From JBIQKZ01 sp044464765 (GTDB lineage: Bacteria > Pseudomonadota > Gammaproteobacteria > Burkholderiales > Burkholderiaceae_B), in contig JBIQKZ010000017.1 of assembly GCA_044464765.1 (NCBI GenBank), positions 22,771 to 86,770 on the forward strand: a stretch of DNA of 64,000 nucleotides. Direction: 5' to 3'. Below are positions 17,470-26,136 of this stretch, piece after piece; positions within the stretch are counted from its first letter, which is position 1; each line of letters starts with the position of its first letter. The notes beneath the pieces are model-generated. The model was not told the origin of the DNA. It saw only the letters and a list, made by a program, of their open reading frames with translations, and made no database searches. Position numbers and translations under genes: made by a program.

Positions 17470-17907
17470 CTAAACCCCAATATCCTCATTCCACAACCCA
17501 GGCTGATCCCGAATAAAGTCACGCATCATTGCAATGCAAGCCTCGTCCTGCAGAACATCCACCTGAACCCCACGTTCGCGCAATAACGCTTCATCGCCCA
17601 TAAACGTTTGATTCTCGCCCACCACCACTCGCGGTATTCCATAGAGCAAGATAGCGCCGGTGCACATGGAACATGGAGACAGCGTTGTATAGATAACCGA
17701 CTCGCGATACACACTGGCCGGTTGCCGGCCCGCGTTCTCGAATGCATCCATTTCGCCATGCAGAATCGCGCTGCCCTGCTGCACACGACGATTATGGCCC
17801 CGACCGATAATCCGGCCCTGATGCACAATCACCGAGCCGATCGGGATACCGCCTTCGTTCAAACCAAGGCGGGCCTGCTCGATCGCGGCCTGTAAAAATT
17901 GATCCAT
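17470..17907 (-). CDS. Yeast-type cytosine deaminase (Fcy1-like, CDA fold)
   Basis: Zinc deaminase (145 aa) converting cytosine to uracil. It closely resembles Saccharomyces Fcy1 rather than bacterial CodA: EGGIPIGSVIV, the zinc site LHGEMDAFENAGR (His and catalytic Glu), and TLSPCSMCTGAILLYGIPRVVVGEN with the two zinc cysteines. It ends DFIRDQPGLWNEDIGV, like the Fcy1 C-terminus. The start is set by AAGGA before ATG at 17907; the frame continues far upstream through the next gene, but that part is a shadow. It probably works with CodB, encoded 3 kb away. Confidence 0.9.
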   Translation of the reverse strand: MDQFLQAAIEQARLGLNEGGIPIGSVIVHQGRIIGRGHNRRVQQGSAILHGEMDAFENAGRQPASVYRESVIYTTLSPCSMCTGAILLYGIPRVVVGENQTFMGDEALLRERGVQVDVLQDEACIAMMRDFIRDQPGLWNEDIGV

Positions 17908-17963
17908 GGCATTCCTTTTATAGGTGATCGCGCGTTGAACAACGCAGCCGCGCAAACCGGCCA

Positions 17964-18317
17964 TCAGGCATACATAGGCTTGTTGTCGACCAGACGCAGC
18001 CAGCCTTTGACAATGCGATAAATAAACCAGACGAACGCAGCAAGCAAGATCGCATAGCCCACCACCACCGTGAGCAGGATAAATCCGATGATGGTCCACA
18101 GGACACTGAACCAGAATGTGCGGATCTGCCAACGGAAATGTGATTCGATCCAGGTGCCGCGCACATCGCCCTGCTTCACATAATTGATGATAATGGCAAT
18201 GATCGACGTGACGCCCAGGATAAGCGACGCCGCCTGCAAGGCATAAACAACCGTGGCGACAGTCTTGGCGCTTTTGTTCTGCTCGGTATCGGGTGGAAAT
18301 ACAACAGGTTCGGTCAT
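17964..18317 (-). CDS. Small membrane protein (DUF4870-like)
   Basis: Inner-membrane protein of 117 aa with three predicted membrane spans, at about residues 20-45, 65-85 and 85-105, and a short acidic N-terminus. The overall shape and the G-T-W-I-E-S-H-F-R-W-Q-I-R motif between spans 1 and 2 fit the DUF4870/YidH-like class. The ATG at 18317 was chosen over a TTG four codons upstream. It lies 56 nt upstream of the cytosine deaminase gene on the same strand and may be co-transcribed. No function is known. Confidence 0.7.
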   Translation of the reverse strand: MTEPVVFPPDTEQNKSAKTVATVVYALQAASLILGVTSIIAIIINYVKQGDVRGTWIESHFRWQIRTFWFSVLWTIIGFILLTVVVGYAILLAAFVWFIYRIVKGWLRLVDNKPMYA

Positions 18318-18432
18318 GACAGTGTCCAAGTTTACGCAGTATTTGCGATGAGTACTTTAGCACTATATAAGTGAAGCGGATAAGCAATAAGCTAACGATT
18401 CGTTCGTTTTTTGCTCCCTGCGCTTTAAGCTG

Positions 18433-18454
18433 ACCCTTCCAATTTTCGAAGGGT
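18433..18454 (+). promoter_or_regulatory. sbp: Leader hairpin overlapping the sbp ribosome-binding site
   Basis: A perfect 7-bp stem (ACCCTTC, 8-nt loop, GAAGGGT) whose right arm contains the AAGGG Shine-Dalgarno sequence; the sbp ATG follows 5 nt after the stem. When folded it would block ribosome entry. Whether this is regulated is unknown. Confidence 0.55.
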
Positions 18455-18459
18455 ACATC

Positions 18460-19464
18460 ATGTTGCTTAAATCACTTGCCAGCGTCGCCCTGCTTGCAGC
18501 GTCAGTGTCGCTGGCGCATGCAGCCGATCTGACATTGCTGAATGTTTCCTACGACCCCACCCGAGAACTGTATCAGGAATTCAACCAGGCATTCGCCAAA
18601 GACTGGCAAGCCAAGACGGGCGATACAGTCACGATCAGACAATCCCACGGCGGCTCGGGCAAACAGGCCCGCACGGTGATCGACGGCCTTGCCGCCGACG
18701 TCGTCACCCTGGCGTTGGCATCAGACATCGATGCACTGGCGGATCGCGGGGCGCTGGCGCAAGACTGGCAAGCCCGCTTGCCAAAGAACAGCGCACCCTA
18801 TACGTCGACTATTGTCTTTCTCGTGCGCAAAGGCAACCCAAAAGGCATCAAGGACTGGAACGATCTGCTTCAGCCTGGGGTGCAGATCATCACCCCCAAC
18901 CCCAAGACATCGGGCGGCGCACGCTGGAACTACCTGGCTGCCTGGGGTTATGCGCTCGGTCGACCCGGCGGCAGCGTGGACAGCGCCAAGGAGTTCGTCG
19001 GCAAGCTGTACAAACAAGTGCCTGTCCTGGATTCCGGCGCCCGCGGCTCAACCATCACCTTCGTTGAGCGCGGCATTGGCGATGTACTGCTGGCTTGGGA
19101 AAACGAAGCGTTACTGGCCATCAAAGAGCTAGGCCCGGACAAAGCTGAAATTGTCGTGCCCTCGGTCAGTATCCTGGCTGAGCCGCCTGTCGCCGTAGTT
19201 GACCGCACCGTCGACAAGCGCGAAACACGTGAATTGGCGACCGCCTACCTGCAGTTCCTGTATAGCGACATTGGCCAGGATATCGCAGCGCGCAACTACT
19301 ATCGGCCAACATCGGAATCGGTGGCAAAAAAGTACGCCGACCAATATCCCGACATCACACTATTCACCATCGACGAAGTCGCAGGCCCCTGGCGCAAGGT
19401 GCAGAAAGAGCACTTCGGCGACGGCGGCATCTTCGACCAGATCTATCAGCCCCAGAACCGCTAA
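18460..19464 (+). CDS. sbp: Sulfate/thiosulfate ABC transporter substrate-binding protein
   Basis: Periplasmic sulfate-binding protein (334 aa) feeding CysTWA. A cleavable signal peptide (about residues 1-21, ending LAHA) precedes LTLLNVSYDPTRELYQEFNQAF, the family signature. SHGGSGKQARTVIDGL and NPKTSGGARWNYLAAWGYA contain sulfate-contact loops. The gene starts the transport operon sbp-cysT-cysW-cysA, with 6 nt to cysT. The order matches Bordetella-type operons except that no cysB follows. Sbp and CysP are not separable from sequence alone, but the length and signature favour Sbp. Confidence 0.94.
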   Translation: MLLKSLASVALLAASVSLAHAADLTLLNVSYDPTRELYQEFNQAFAKDWQAKTGDTVTIRQSHGGSGKQARTVIDGLAADVVTLALASDIDALADRGALAQDWQARLPKNSAPYTSTIVFLVRKGNPKGIKDWNDLLQPGVQIITPNPKTSGGARWNYLAAWGYALGRPGGSVDSAKEFVGKLYKQVPVLDSGARGSTITFVERGIGDVLLAWENEALLAIKELGPDKAEIVVPSVSILAEPPVAVVDRTVDKRETRELATAYLQFLYSDIGQDIAARNYYRPTSESVAKKYADQYPDITLFTIDEVAGPWRKVQKEHFGDGGIFDQIYQPQNR

Positions 19465-19470
19465 TCACCC

Positions 19471-20334
19471 ATGCAACTCGCCTTACCACAGCCAGCCGCC
19501 AGGCGTTCAGCGTTCAGGGTGCTGCCCGGGTTCAACCTCACCGTCGGCTTCACGCTGTTCTACCTGAGCCTGATCGTCCTGATTCCCCTGTCGACCCTTT
19601 TTCTCAAGACATTCAGCATGTCCTGGGGAGACTTTATCGCGGCGGTCACGGCGCCCAGGGTCGTGGCCTCGTACAAGCTGACGTTCGGCGCCGCGCTGCT
19701 GGCAGCCGGCGTCAATGTCATCTTCGGCACCATCGTCGCATGGATTCTGGTGCGTTACACCTTCCCCGGGAAAAAGCTGATAGACGCGCTCGTCGATCTG
19801 CCGTTCGCCTTGCCCACTGCCGTGGCGGGCATTGCCCTGACCGCCCTGTATGCGACCAACGGCTGGATAGGTTCGATCCTGGAAAAGGCAGGCGTCCTGG
19901 TCGCCTATAAACCCCTGGGCATCGTTGTGGCCTTGATATTCATCGGCCTGCCATTCGTCGTTCGCACGGTGCAGCCCGTGCTGGAAGAGGCCGACAAAGA
20001 ATTCGAGGAAGCCGCCGCCAGCCTGGGCGCCAGCCGCCTGCAAACATTTGCGCTGGTGATCTTTCCGGGCATTTTCCCCGCGCTGTTGACCGGCTTCGCC
20101 CTGGCCTTTGCCCGTGCCGCTGGCGAGTACGGATCGGTCATCTTCATCGCCGGCAATATGCCCATGATTTCCGAAATCACCCCCTTGCTGATCGTTACCA
20201 AGCTGGAGCAATACGACTATGCCGGGGCGACCGCCATCGCCCTGGTCATGCTGCTGATCTCGTTCTTCATGCTGCTGACTATCAACCTCCTGCAAGCCTG
20301 GGCCCGCCGGCGTGGGCTAAAGGAGCCATCCTGA
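19471..20334 (+). CDS. cysT: Sulfate ABC transporter permease CysT (CysU)
   Basis: Inner-membrane permease (287 aa) that pairs with CysW. About six membrane spans are visible. LPGFNLTVGFTLFYLSLIVLIPLS marks the N-terminus, LPFALPTAVAGIALTALYA is a CysT signature, and the EAA loop is EEAAASLGASRLQTFALVIFPGI (about residues 175-200). It is separated from sbp by 6 nt and from cysW by a single base, so all four genes form one operon. Confidence 0.95.
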   Translation: MQLALPQPAARRSAFRVLPGFNLTVGFTLFYLSLIVLIPLSTLFLKTFSMSWGDFIAAVTAPRVVASYKLTFGAALLAAGVNVIFGTIVAWILVRYTFPGKKLIDALVDLPFALPTAVAGIALTALYATNGWIGSILEKAGVLVAYKPLGIVVALIFIGLPFVVRTVQPVLEEADKEFEEAAASLGASRLQTFALVIFPGIFPALLTGFALAFARAAGEYGSVIFIAGNMPMISEITPLLIVTKLEQYDYAGATAIALVMLLISFFMLLTINLLQAWARRRGLKEPS

Positions 20335-20335
20335 C

Positions 20336-21244
20336 ATGTCCAGTATTGCATCCGCCTCACCCATTACTGTTCACGCCGCTTCACGCACACGCACGCCATC
20401 CGCGCTGCAGGAGCCCGTTTGGGTTCGCCTGCTCCTGATTGCAGCGGGGCTGGCCTTTCTGACGCTTTTTCTTTTTGTACCGTTGGTGGCGGTCTTTACC
20501 GAAGCCCTGAGCAAGGGCTGGGAAGCCTACGGAGCCGCCATTCTTGAGCCTGACGCCCTGTCGGCCGCCCGCCTGACGCTGATCACCGCAGCCATCGCGG
20601 TTCCCTTGAATATCGTCTTCGGGGTCGCCGCTGCCTGGGCCATTGCCAAGTTCGAGTTTCGCGGCAAGAATATACTTCTAACCTTCATCGACCTGCCCTT
20701 TTCAATTTCGCCCGTGATTGCCGGCCTGATCTATGTGCTGATGTTCGGTGCGGAAAGCTGGCTGGGTCCTTGGCTGCAAGCGCACGACATTCGCATCCTG
20801 TTCGCCGTGCCGGGTATTGTCCTGGCGACTATTTTCGTCACCTTCCCCTTTGTCGCGCGCGAACTGATTCCGCTGATGCAGGCCCAAGGCGCCGACGAGG
20901 AGGAAGCCGCCCTGGTGCTGGGCGCATCGGGCTGGCAGACATTTCGCAGCGTCACCCTGCCCAACATCAAGTGGGGCCTGCTGTACGGCGTCATCTTGTG
21001 CAACGCGCGGGCCATGGGCGAGTTCGGCGCGGTTTCCGTGGTCTCCGGGCACATACGCGGCGAAACCAACACCATGCCGCTGCACGTCGAGATTCTTTAC
21101 AACGAATACAACTTTGCCGCCGCCTTTGCCGTCGCTTCCCTTTTAGCGCTGCTGGCATTGGTGACGCTGGCAGTGAAATCCTTTATCGAATGGCGCCTGG
21201 AGCGGACCTTGTCCGACAGTGCGCGGCATGGAGCCATACAATGA
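20336..21244 (+). CDS. cysW: Sulfate ABC transporter permease CysW
   Basis: Second sulfate permease (302 aa). It has a ~30-residue cytoplasmic N-terminus, about six membrane spans, the LPFSISPVIAGLIYVLMFG segment and the EAA loop EEEAALVLGASGWQTFRSVTLPNI. GEFGAVSVVSGHIRGETNTMPLHVEILYNEYNF is strongly conserved in CysW. Its stop overlaps the cysA start by 4 nt (ATGA). Confidence 0.95.
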   Translation: MSSIASASPITVHAASRTRTPSALQEPVWVRLLLIAAGLAFLTLFLFVPLVAVFTEALSKGWEAYGAAILEPDALSAARLTLITAAIAVPLNIVFGVAAAWAIAKFEFRGKNILLTFIDLPFSISPVIAGLIYVLMFGAESWLGPWLQAHDIRILFAVPGIVLATIFVTFPFVARELIPLMQAQGADEEEAALVLGASGWQTFRSVTLPNIKWGLLYGVILCNARAMGEFGAVSVVSGHIRGETNTMPLHVEILYNEYNFAAAFAVASLLALLALVTLAVKSFIEWRLERTLSDSARHGAIQ

Positions 21245-22311
21245 GCATCGAAGTTCTGGACATCAGCAAGCGGTTCGGCGATTTTGTCGCGCTCAACAAT
21301 GTTTCACTCAGCTTCCCGCAGGGCCAGCTGACCGCCCTGCTGGGGCCGTCCGGATGCGGTAAAACCACCTTGCTGCGCATCATCGCCGGCCTGGCCCAGG
21401 CCGACAGCGGCCAGGTATTGCTGGACGGCGAAGACGCCTCGGCCAAGCACGTGCGCGAGCGCCAGGTTGGTTTCGTATTCCAGCACTATGTGTTGTTCAA
21501 GCACATGACGGTGTTCGACAACATTGCCTTCGGCCTGAAGGTCAAGCCTCGCCATCTGCGCCCCTCCAAGAGCGAAATCCGTGAACGTGTCGCCAAACTG
21601 CTGAATCTCGTCCAGCTTGATTGGCTGGCCGACCAGTATCCGTCCAATCTGTCGGGCGGTCAGCGCCAACGCATCGCCCTGGCCCGCGCCCTGGCCATAG
21701 AGCCGCGTGTGCTGCTGCTGGACGAGCCCTTCGGCGCCCTGGATGCCAAGGTTCGCAAAGAGCTGCGCCGCTGGTTGCGACGCCTGCACGACGAACTGCA
21801 TGTCACGAGCATCTTCGTCACCCACGACCAGGAAGAAGCGCTGGAAGTCGCCGATCAAATCGTCGTGATCAACAAAGGTACGGTCGAACAGGTGGGCGCC
21901 CCCGAGGCCGTTTACAACCGTCCCGCGTCCCCTTTCGTTTATGGCTTCCTGGGGAACGTCAATCTGTTTCGCGGCCGGGTGCACGAAGGCGTGCTGCAGG
22001 CCGGGGCTGCACGGTTCGAGGCGCCATCCCATCGCCAGGTGCGCGATGCGCATGGCGTGGGCTATGTGCGCCCGCACGAGCTGGACATACAACGTTATCG
22101 CACAAACGGCAATGGCCTTGCCGCACACCTGGTGCATGCGCATGCCATCGGCCCCTTGGTCCAGCTCGAGCTTGCCCGGGCGGACAACGACGAGATCATC
22201 GAGGCAGTGATCCCCAGCGAACAGTACAGCCGGATGGCATTCAAGCACGGCGAACAATTAATGGTTACACCCCGCCGCCTGGATGTATTCGTCGAGCAAA
22301 AGGCGGGGTAG
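21241..22311 (+). CDS. cysA: Sulfate/thiosulfate ABC transporter ATP-binding protein
   Basis: ATPase (356 aa) of the sulfate importer. Walker A is GPSGCGKTT, the Q-loop is FVFQHYVLFKHMTVFDNIAFGLKVKPR, the signature is LSGGQRQR, and Walker B is LLLDEPFGALDAKVRKELRRWLR. The C-terminal regulatory (TOBE-like) domain spans about residues 240-356. The start is the ATG overlapping the cysW stop; an open frame extends upstream across cysW but is a shadow. Confidence 0.95.
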   Translation: MSIEVLDISKRFGDFVALNNVSLSFPQGQLTALLGPSGCGKTTLLRIIAGLAQADSGQVLLDGEDASAKHVRERQVGFVFQHYVLFKHMTVFDNIAFGLKVKPRHLRPSKSEIRERVAKLLNLVQLDWLADQYPSNLSGGQRQRIALARALAIEPRVLLLDEPFGALDAKVRKELRRWLRRLHDELHVTSIFVTHDQEEALEVADQIVVINKGTVEQVGAPEAVYNRPASPFVYGFLGNVNLFRGRVHEGVLQAGAARFEAPSHRQVRDAHGVGYVRPHELDIQRYRTNGNGLAAHLVHAHAIGPLVQLELARADNDEIIEAVIPSEQYSRMAFKHGEQLMVTPRRLDVFVEQKAG

Positions 22312-22405
22312 CCGTGCAGCCGGCATGCAGCGAGGCCGAATGTGTAGAACGCCCCCGACCCGGCGCAAACCATCGCGATCGAGGGCCGCCGCTCTACAAT
22401 ACGGC

Positions 22406-22783
22406 ATGAGAATCCTGTTCAACGTCGTCGGAAGCCTTGCCGTCGTACTGGCCATTCTGGGAATTTTCCTGCCGTTGCTGCCCACGACCCCGTTCCTGCT
22501 GCTGGCGTCCGCCTGTTATCTGCGCGGCTCGACCCGCATGCATCAATGGCTTCTGAACAACCCGGTTTTTGGCAAGTATCTGCACGACATTCAAACAGGA
22601 AGTGGTCTGGCGCTGCGTACTCGCCTGATTGCACTGGCCGTCATGTGGGCTTCGCTGGGCTATTCAATTTACCTTGTGCCCCTCGTGGCGATCAAGGCGA
22701 TCCTGGCGATTATCGGCGTCCTCGTCAGCCTGTACATCATGATTCGGCTGCGCCGGCCGCCGCAGTCGCGCGGCAAGCCGTAA
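22406..22783 (+). CDS. DUF454 (YbaN-like) inner membrane protein
   Basis: 125-aa membrane protein with the DUF454 signature G-I-F-L-P-L-L-P-T-T-P-F-L-L-L-A-S-A-C-Y near residues 20-40, then LLNNPVFGKYL and two further spans close to the C-terminus. The family is widespread and uncharacterised. The ATG at 22406 fits the family N-terminus; the frame runs 41 codons further upstream. It lies 94 nt after cysA. The stop codon lies inside a triple AAGCCGT direct repeat (22775-22795). Confidence 0.85.
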   Translation: MRILFNVVGSLAVVLAILGIFLPLLPTTPFLLLASACYLRGSTRMHQWLLNNPVFGKYLHDIQTGSGLALRTRLIALAVMWASLGYSIYLVPLVAIKAILAIIGVLVSLYIMIRLRRPPQSRGKP

Positions 22784-22800
22784 GCCGTAAGCCGTATCCA

Positions 22801-22858
22801 ACAGCCTCTCAGGAGGCTGTCAGAAAATATCGTATCATTAGGGCGAAAGTCTTCGCCC
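22801..22858 (+). promoter_or_regulatory. mrpA: Two consecutive hairpins in the mrpA leader
   Basis: Hairpin 1 is ACAGCCTC-TCAG-GAGGCTGT (22801-22820) and hairpin 2 is GGGCGAA-AGTC-TTCGCCC (22841-22858). Both are perfect and have 4-nt loops. They end 18 nt before the mrpA ATG, which lacks a clear Shine-Dalgarno sequence. They may terminate the DUF454 message or regulate the antiporter operon. Confidence 0.5.
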
Positions 22859-22876
22859 CTCTTCCACATAGCCTAG

Positions 22877-25792
22877 ATGTCGCTGATTTTAATTCTCGTT
22901 TTACCTTTTCTCGGTAGCCTGGTCGCAGTCCTGTTGCCTGCGAACGCGCGCAATGCCGAGGCTTGGCTGGCGGGAATCGTCACGCTGGCCTGTGCGGGGC
23001 TGGTCATTTCACACTATCCGGCGATCTCGCAAGGAGAGGTCGTCCAGTTGGCCATGCCCTGGATTCCAGGCGCCCTGGACATCGGCTTCAGCCTGCGCAT
23101 GGATGGCTACGCTTGGCTTTTTGCGCTGCTGATCACCACCATGGGCGCGCTGGTCACGCTCTACGCCCGCTATTACCTGTCACCCGAAGATCCCGTACCC
23201 CGTTTCTTCGCGTTCTTCCAGCTCTTCATGGCATCAATGCTGGGTGTGGTGCTATCGGGCAATATTTTGCAGCTGGTGATTTTCTGGGAACTGACCAGCC
23301 TTTCGTCCTTTATGCTCATCGCGTATTGGCACCACCGCCTGGACGCCCGGCGCGGGGCCCGGATGGCGTTCACCATCACGGGGGCGGGCGGCTTGTGCCT
23401 GCTGGGCGGCGTGCTCATGTTGGGCCACGTGGTGGGCAACTACGACCTGGATCAGGTCCTGGCGTCCGGCGACATTGTCCGCAACCACCCCTGGTACACC
23501 ACGATCCTGGTGCTTATTGCGCTTGGCGCCCTGACCAAAAGCGCACAGTTTCCTTTCCACGTCTGGCTGCCCAACGCCATGGCCGCGCCCACACCGGTAT
23601 CGGTTTATCTACATTCGGCCACCATGGTCAAGGCCGGCGTATTCCTGCTGGCCCGGTTCTGGCCGGTGCTTGCGGGCACCGACGAATGGTTCTGGATCAT
23701 CAGCGGCGCCGGCATGGCTTCCCTGGTCATCGGCGCCTATGCCGCTATTTTCCAGCAGGACATGAAAGGCGTCCTGGCGTATTCCACCATCAGTCACCTG
23801 GGTCTGATCACCCTGTTGCTGGGACTGAACAGCGCCTTGGGCCTGGTGGCCGCCATCTTTCACATGATGAACCACGCCACCTTCAAGGCCTCACTATTCA
23901 TGGCAGCAGGCATTGTGGACCACGAAACCGGCACGCGCGACATGAACCGCCTGTCGGGTCTGCGCCGCGCCATGCCACTGACAGCCACGCTGGCCACCGT
24001 GGCCGCGGCTGCAATGGCGGGCGTGCCGTTGCTGAATGGCTTCCTGTCCAAAGAAATGTTCTTTGCCGAAACCGTCATTGCCGGCAAAGGCACCATGAAC
24101 GATATTTTGCCGCTGGCGGCCGTATTGGCCAGCGCGCTGAGCGTCACGTATTCCCTGCGTTTTATCGTCCAGGTTTTTTTTGGGCCGCCCGCCACCGACT
24201 TGCCGCGCGCGCCGCACGAACCCCCGTTCTGGATGCTCGCTCCCAGCGCCCTGCTAGTCCTGGCGTGCCTGGTGGTTGGCATCTTTCCGATGTTCACCTT
24301 GGGCCCGCTTCTTGAGATCGCCTCGCTATCCATCCTGGGCAACGAAATTCCACATTACGACCTGAAGATCTGGCACGGCTTTACCCTCCCGCTGGCCATG
24401 AGCTTCGTCGCCCTGATTGGCGGCATCGCACTGTACTACCTGTTGCACCAGCAGCGCCGACTGCATCCCCGACGCGCGCCCATCATCTATCGACTGGATG
24501 GACGCCGCAGCTTCGAATTGCTGATCGAAGGCATTGACGCCGGCAGCATCTGGCTGATGAACCATCTGTATTCGCCCCGCCTGCAGCGCCAATTGGCGAT
24601 CGTCGTGGTCGCCACCATCGCTGTGGCGGTCTTGCCCCTGACGGCGGGGGGCTGGTTCCGGCCGGAACTTTCAACACCGCTCAATCTGTTTTTCCTGATT
24701 CTATGGGTAGCGGGTGGCGCCTGCGCCATCGGGGCAGCACTGCAGGCGAAGTACCATCGACTGACTTCGTTGGCGCTGTCGGGCGCAGCCGGCCTGGCCA
24801 CCGCCCTGACGTTTGCCTGGTTTTCCGCCCCTGATCTGGCCCTCACCCAGATCGCCGTCGAAGTCGTGACCGTCGTATTGATCCTGCTGGGCCTGCGCTG
24901 GCTGCCCCCACGGATACAGTCGGAAGACAATTACGTCCGTACGCCATTTCCCGTGATCGCCCGCCGCACGCGCGATCTTGTCATCGCCATCGCCAGCGGC
25001 CTAGGCCTTGCGCTGCTATCGTACGCAGTCATGACGCGACCCCGAGGTCAAGGCATTTCCGAGTTTTTCCTCACCCGGGCCCTGCCTGAAGGTTTCGGCG
25101 CCAACGTCGTCAACGTCATTCTGGTTGACTTCCGCGCCTTCGACACCTTGGGCGAAATCACCGTGGTGGGCATTGTGGCCCTGACGGTCTTTGCCCTACT
25201 GCGGCGTTTCCGTCCGCCACCTGAAACCGTCAAGGACGGCCCCTTGCGCATGCAACAGGGCGCAGCGCCCGACAAGCCTCTCGCATTGACGGAGCCCGAT
25301 CCCGACGCCATCTTGCCGCGCGACACCATGATGGTGCCGGCCGTGCTGGCCCGGCTGCTGCTGCCGATTGCCGCCCTGACCTCGCTGTTCTTCCTATTGC
25401 GCGGCCATAATCTGCCGGGCGGAGGCTTCGTGGGCGGCCTTATCATGGCCACGTCCATCATTCTTCAATACATGGTGGGCGGTGCGACCTGGGTTGAGTC
25501 GCGCCAGAATATTCGTCCCCAGAAATGGATCGCGCTGGGCCTCATGCTTGCCGGAGGCGCAGGCATCGCCGCCTGGTGGAGCGAGCGTCCCTTCTTGTCC
25601 GCGCTTTCCAGCGACCTGGCCGTGCCCGGACTAGGCACACTGCACCTATCCAGCGTACTGTTTTTCGATATCGGTGTGTATATGCTTGTTGTCGGCGCCA
25701 CGATCTTGATCCTTGTCGCCCTGGCTCACCAGTCGCTGCGCTTCCGACGCAAATCGACGCCGGCCAATGCGTCGCTTACAGGAGCCGCCTGA
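22877..25792 (+). CDS. mrpA: Mrp/Pha monovalent cation:proton antiporter, fused A+B subunit
   Basis: Largest subunit (971 aa) of the multisubunit Na+(K+)/H+ antiporter. The N-terminal ~500 residues are the NuoL-like proton channel; visible segments are FFQLFMASMLGVVLSGNILQLVIFWELTSLSSFMLI and HVWLPNAMAAPTPVSVYLHSATMVKAG. After about residue 600 come the MrpA-specific and DUF4040 segments. The last ~150 residues are an MrpB domain (FFLLRGHNLPGGGFVGGLI), as in Sinorhizobium PhaAB. The stop overlaps mrpC by one base. Confidence 0.94.
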   Translation: MSLILILVLPFLGSLVAVLLPANARNAEAWLAGIVTLACAGLVISHYPAISQGEVVQLAMPWIPGALDIGFSLRMDGYAWLFALLITTMGALVTLYARYYLSPEDPVPRFFAFFQLFMASMLGVVLSGNILQLVIFWELTSLSSFMLIAYWHHRLDARRGARMAFTITGAGGLCLLGGVLMLGHVVGNYDLDQVLASGDIVRNHPWYTTILVLIALGALTKSAQFPFHVWLPNAMAAPTPVSVYLHSATMVKAGVFLLARFWPVLAGTDEWFWIISGAGMASLVIGAYAAIFQQDMKGVLAYSTISHLGLITLLLGLNSALGLVAAIFHMMNHATFKASLFMAAGIVDHETGTRDMNRLSGLRRAMPLTATLATVAAAAMAGVPLLNGFLSKEMFFAETVIAGKGTMNDILPLAAVLASALSVTYSLRFIVQVFFGPPATDLPRAPHEPPFWMLAPSALLVLACLVVGIFPMFTLGPLLEIASLSILGNEIPHYDLKIWHGFTLPLAMSFVALIGGIALYYLLHQQRRLHPRRAPIIYRLDGRRSFELLIEGIDAGSIWLMNHLYSPRLQRQLAIVVVATIAVAVLPLTAGGWFRPELSTPLNLFFLILWVAGGACAIGAALQAKYHRLTSLALSGAAGLATALTFAWFSAPDLALTQIAVEVVTVVLILLGLRWLPPRIQSEDNYVRTPFPVIARRTRDLVIAIASGLGLALLSYAVMTRPRGQGISEFFLTRALPEGFGANVVNVILVDFRAFDTLGEITVVGIVALTVFALLRRFRPPPETVKDGPLRMQQGAAPDKPLALTEPDPDAILPRDTMMVPAVLARLLLPIAALTSLFFLLRGHNLPGGGFVGGLIMATSIILQYMVGGATWVESRQNIRPQKWIALGLMLAGGAGIAAWWSERPFLSALSSDLAVPGLGTLHLSSVLFFDIGVYMLVVGATILILVALAHQSLRFRRKSTPANASLTGAA

Positions 25793-26136
25793 TGGAAATC
25801 GTACTGTCTCTTGCCATTGGGGTATTGGCGGCTTCGGGCGTGTGGCTCGTTTTGCGACCGCGCACCTTTCAGGTCATCATGGGGTTGTCATTGCTGTCCT
25901 ATGCGGTCAACCTGTTCATTTTCGCCATGGGTCGCCTGATGATCGGTGCGGCTCCCGTCATTGATGCAAGCCGCGAAATCTCCACCGAGATCTACACCGA
26001 CCCCGTGCCCCAGGCGCTTGTGCTCACGGCAATCGTCATCGGCTTTGCCACCATCGCACTATTCCTTGTGGTTCTCCTGGCCGCCCGCGGCCTGGCCGGC
26101 AACGATCACGTTGACGGGAGGGAAGCCAACCTGTGA
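25792..26136 (+). CDS. mrpC: Mrp antiporter subunit C
   Basis: NuoK-like membrane subunit (114 aa) with three spans: EIVLSLAIGVLAASGVWLVL, QVIMGLSLLSYAVNLFIFAMG and LVLTAIVIGFATIALFLVVLLAARG. The TDPVPQALVLTAIVIG motif is typical of MrpC/MnhC. The start overlaps the mrpA stop (TGATG) and the 3' end overlaps mrpD by 4 nt. A longer in-frame opening upstream is a shadow inside mrpA. Confidence 0.94.
   Translation: MEIVLSLAIGVLAASGVWLVLRPRTFQVIMGLSLLSYAVNLFIFAMGRLMIGAAPVIDASREISTEIYTDPVPQALVLTAIVIGFATIALFLVVLLAARGLAGNDHVDGREANL

Noticed and set aside
17470..18387. A single 305-residue protein covering the deaminase and the region upstream
   Set aside because: The N-terminal half is an out-of-frame shadow of the small membrane protein gene; the deaminase has its own AAGGA and ATG at 17907.
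22963..24315. 450-residue plus-strand frame inside mrpA
   Set aside because: Out-of-frame shadow of MrpA with no membrane segments.
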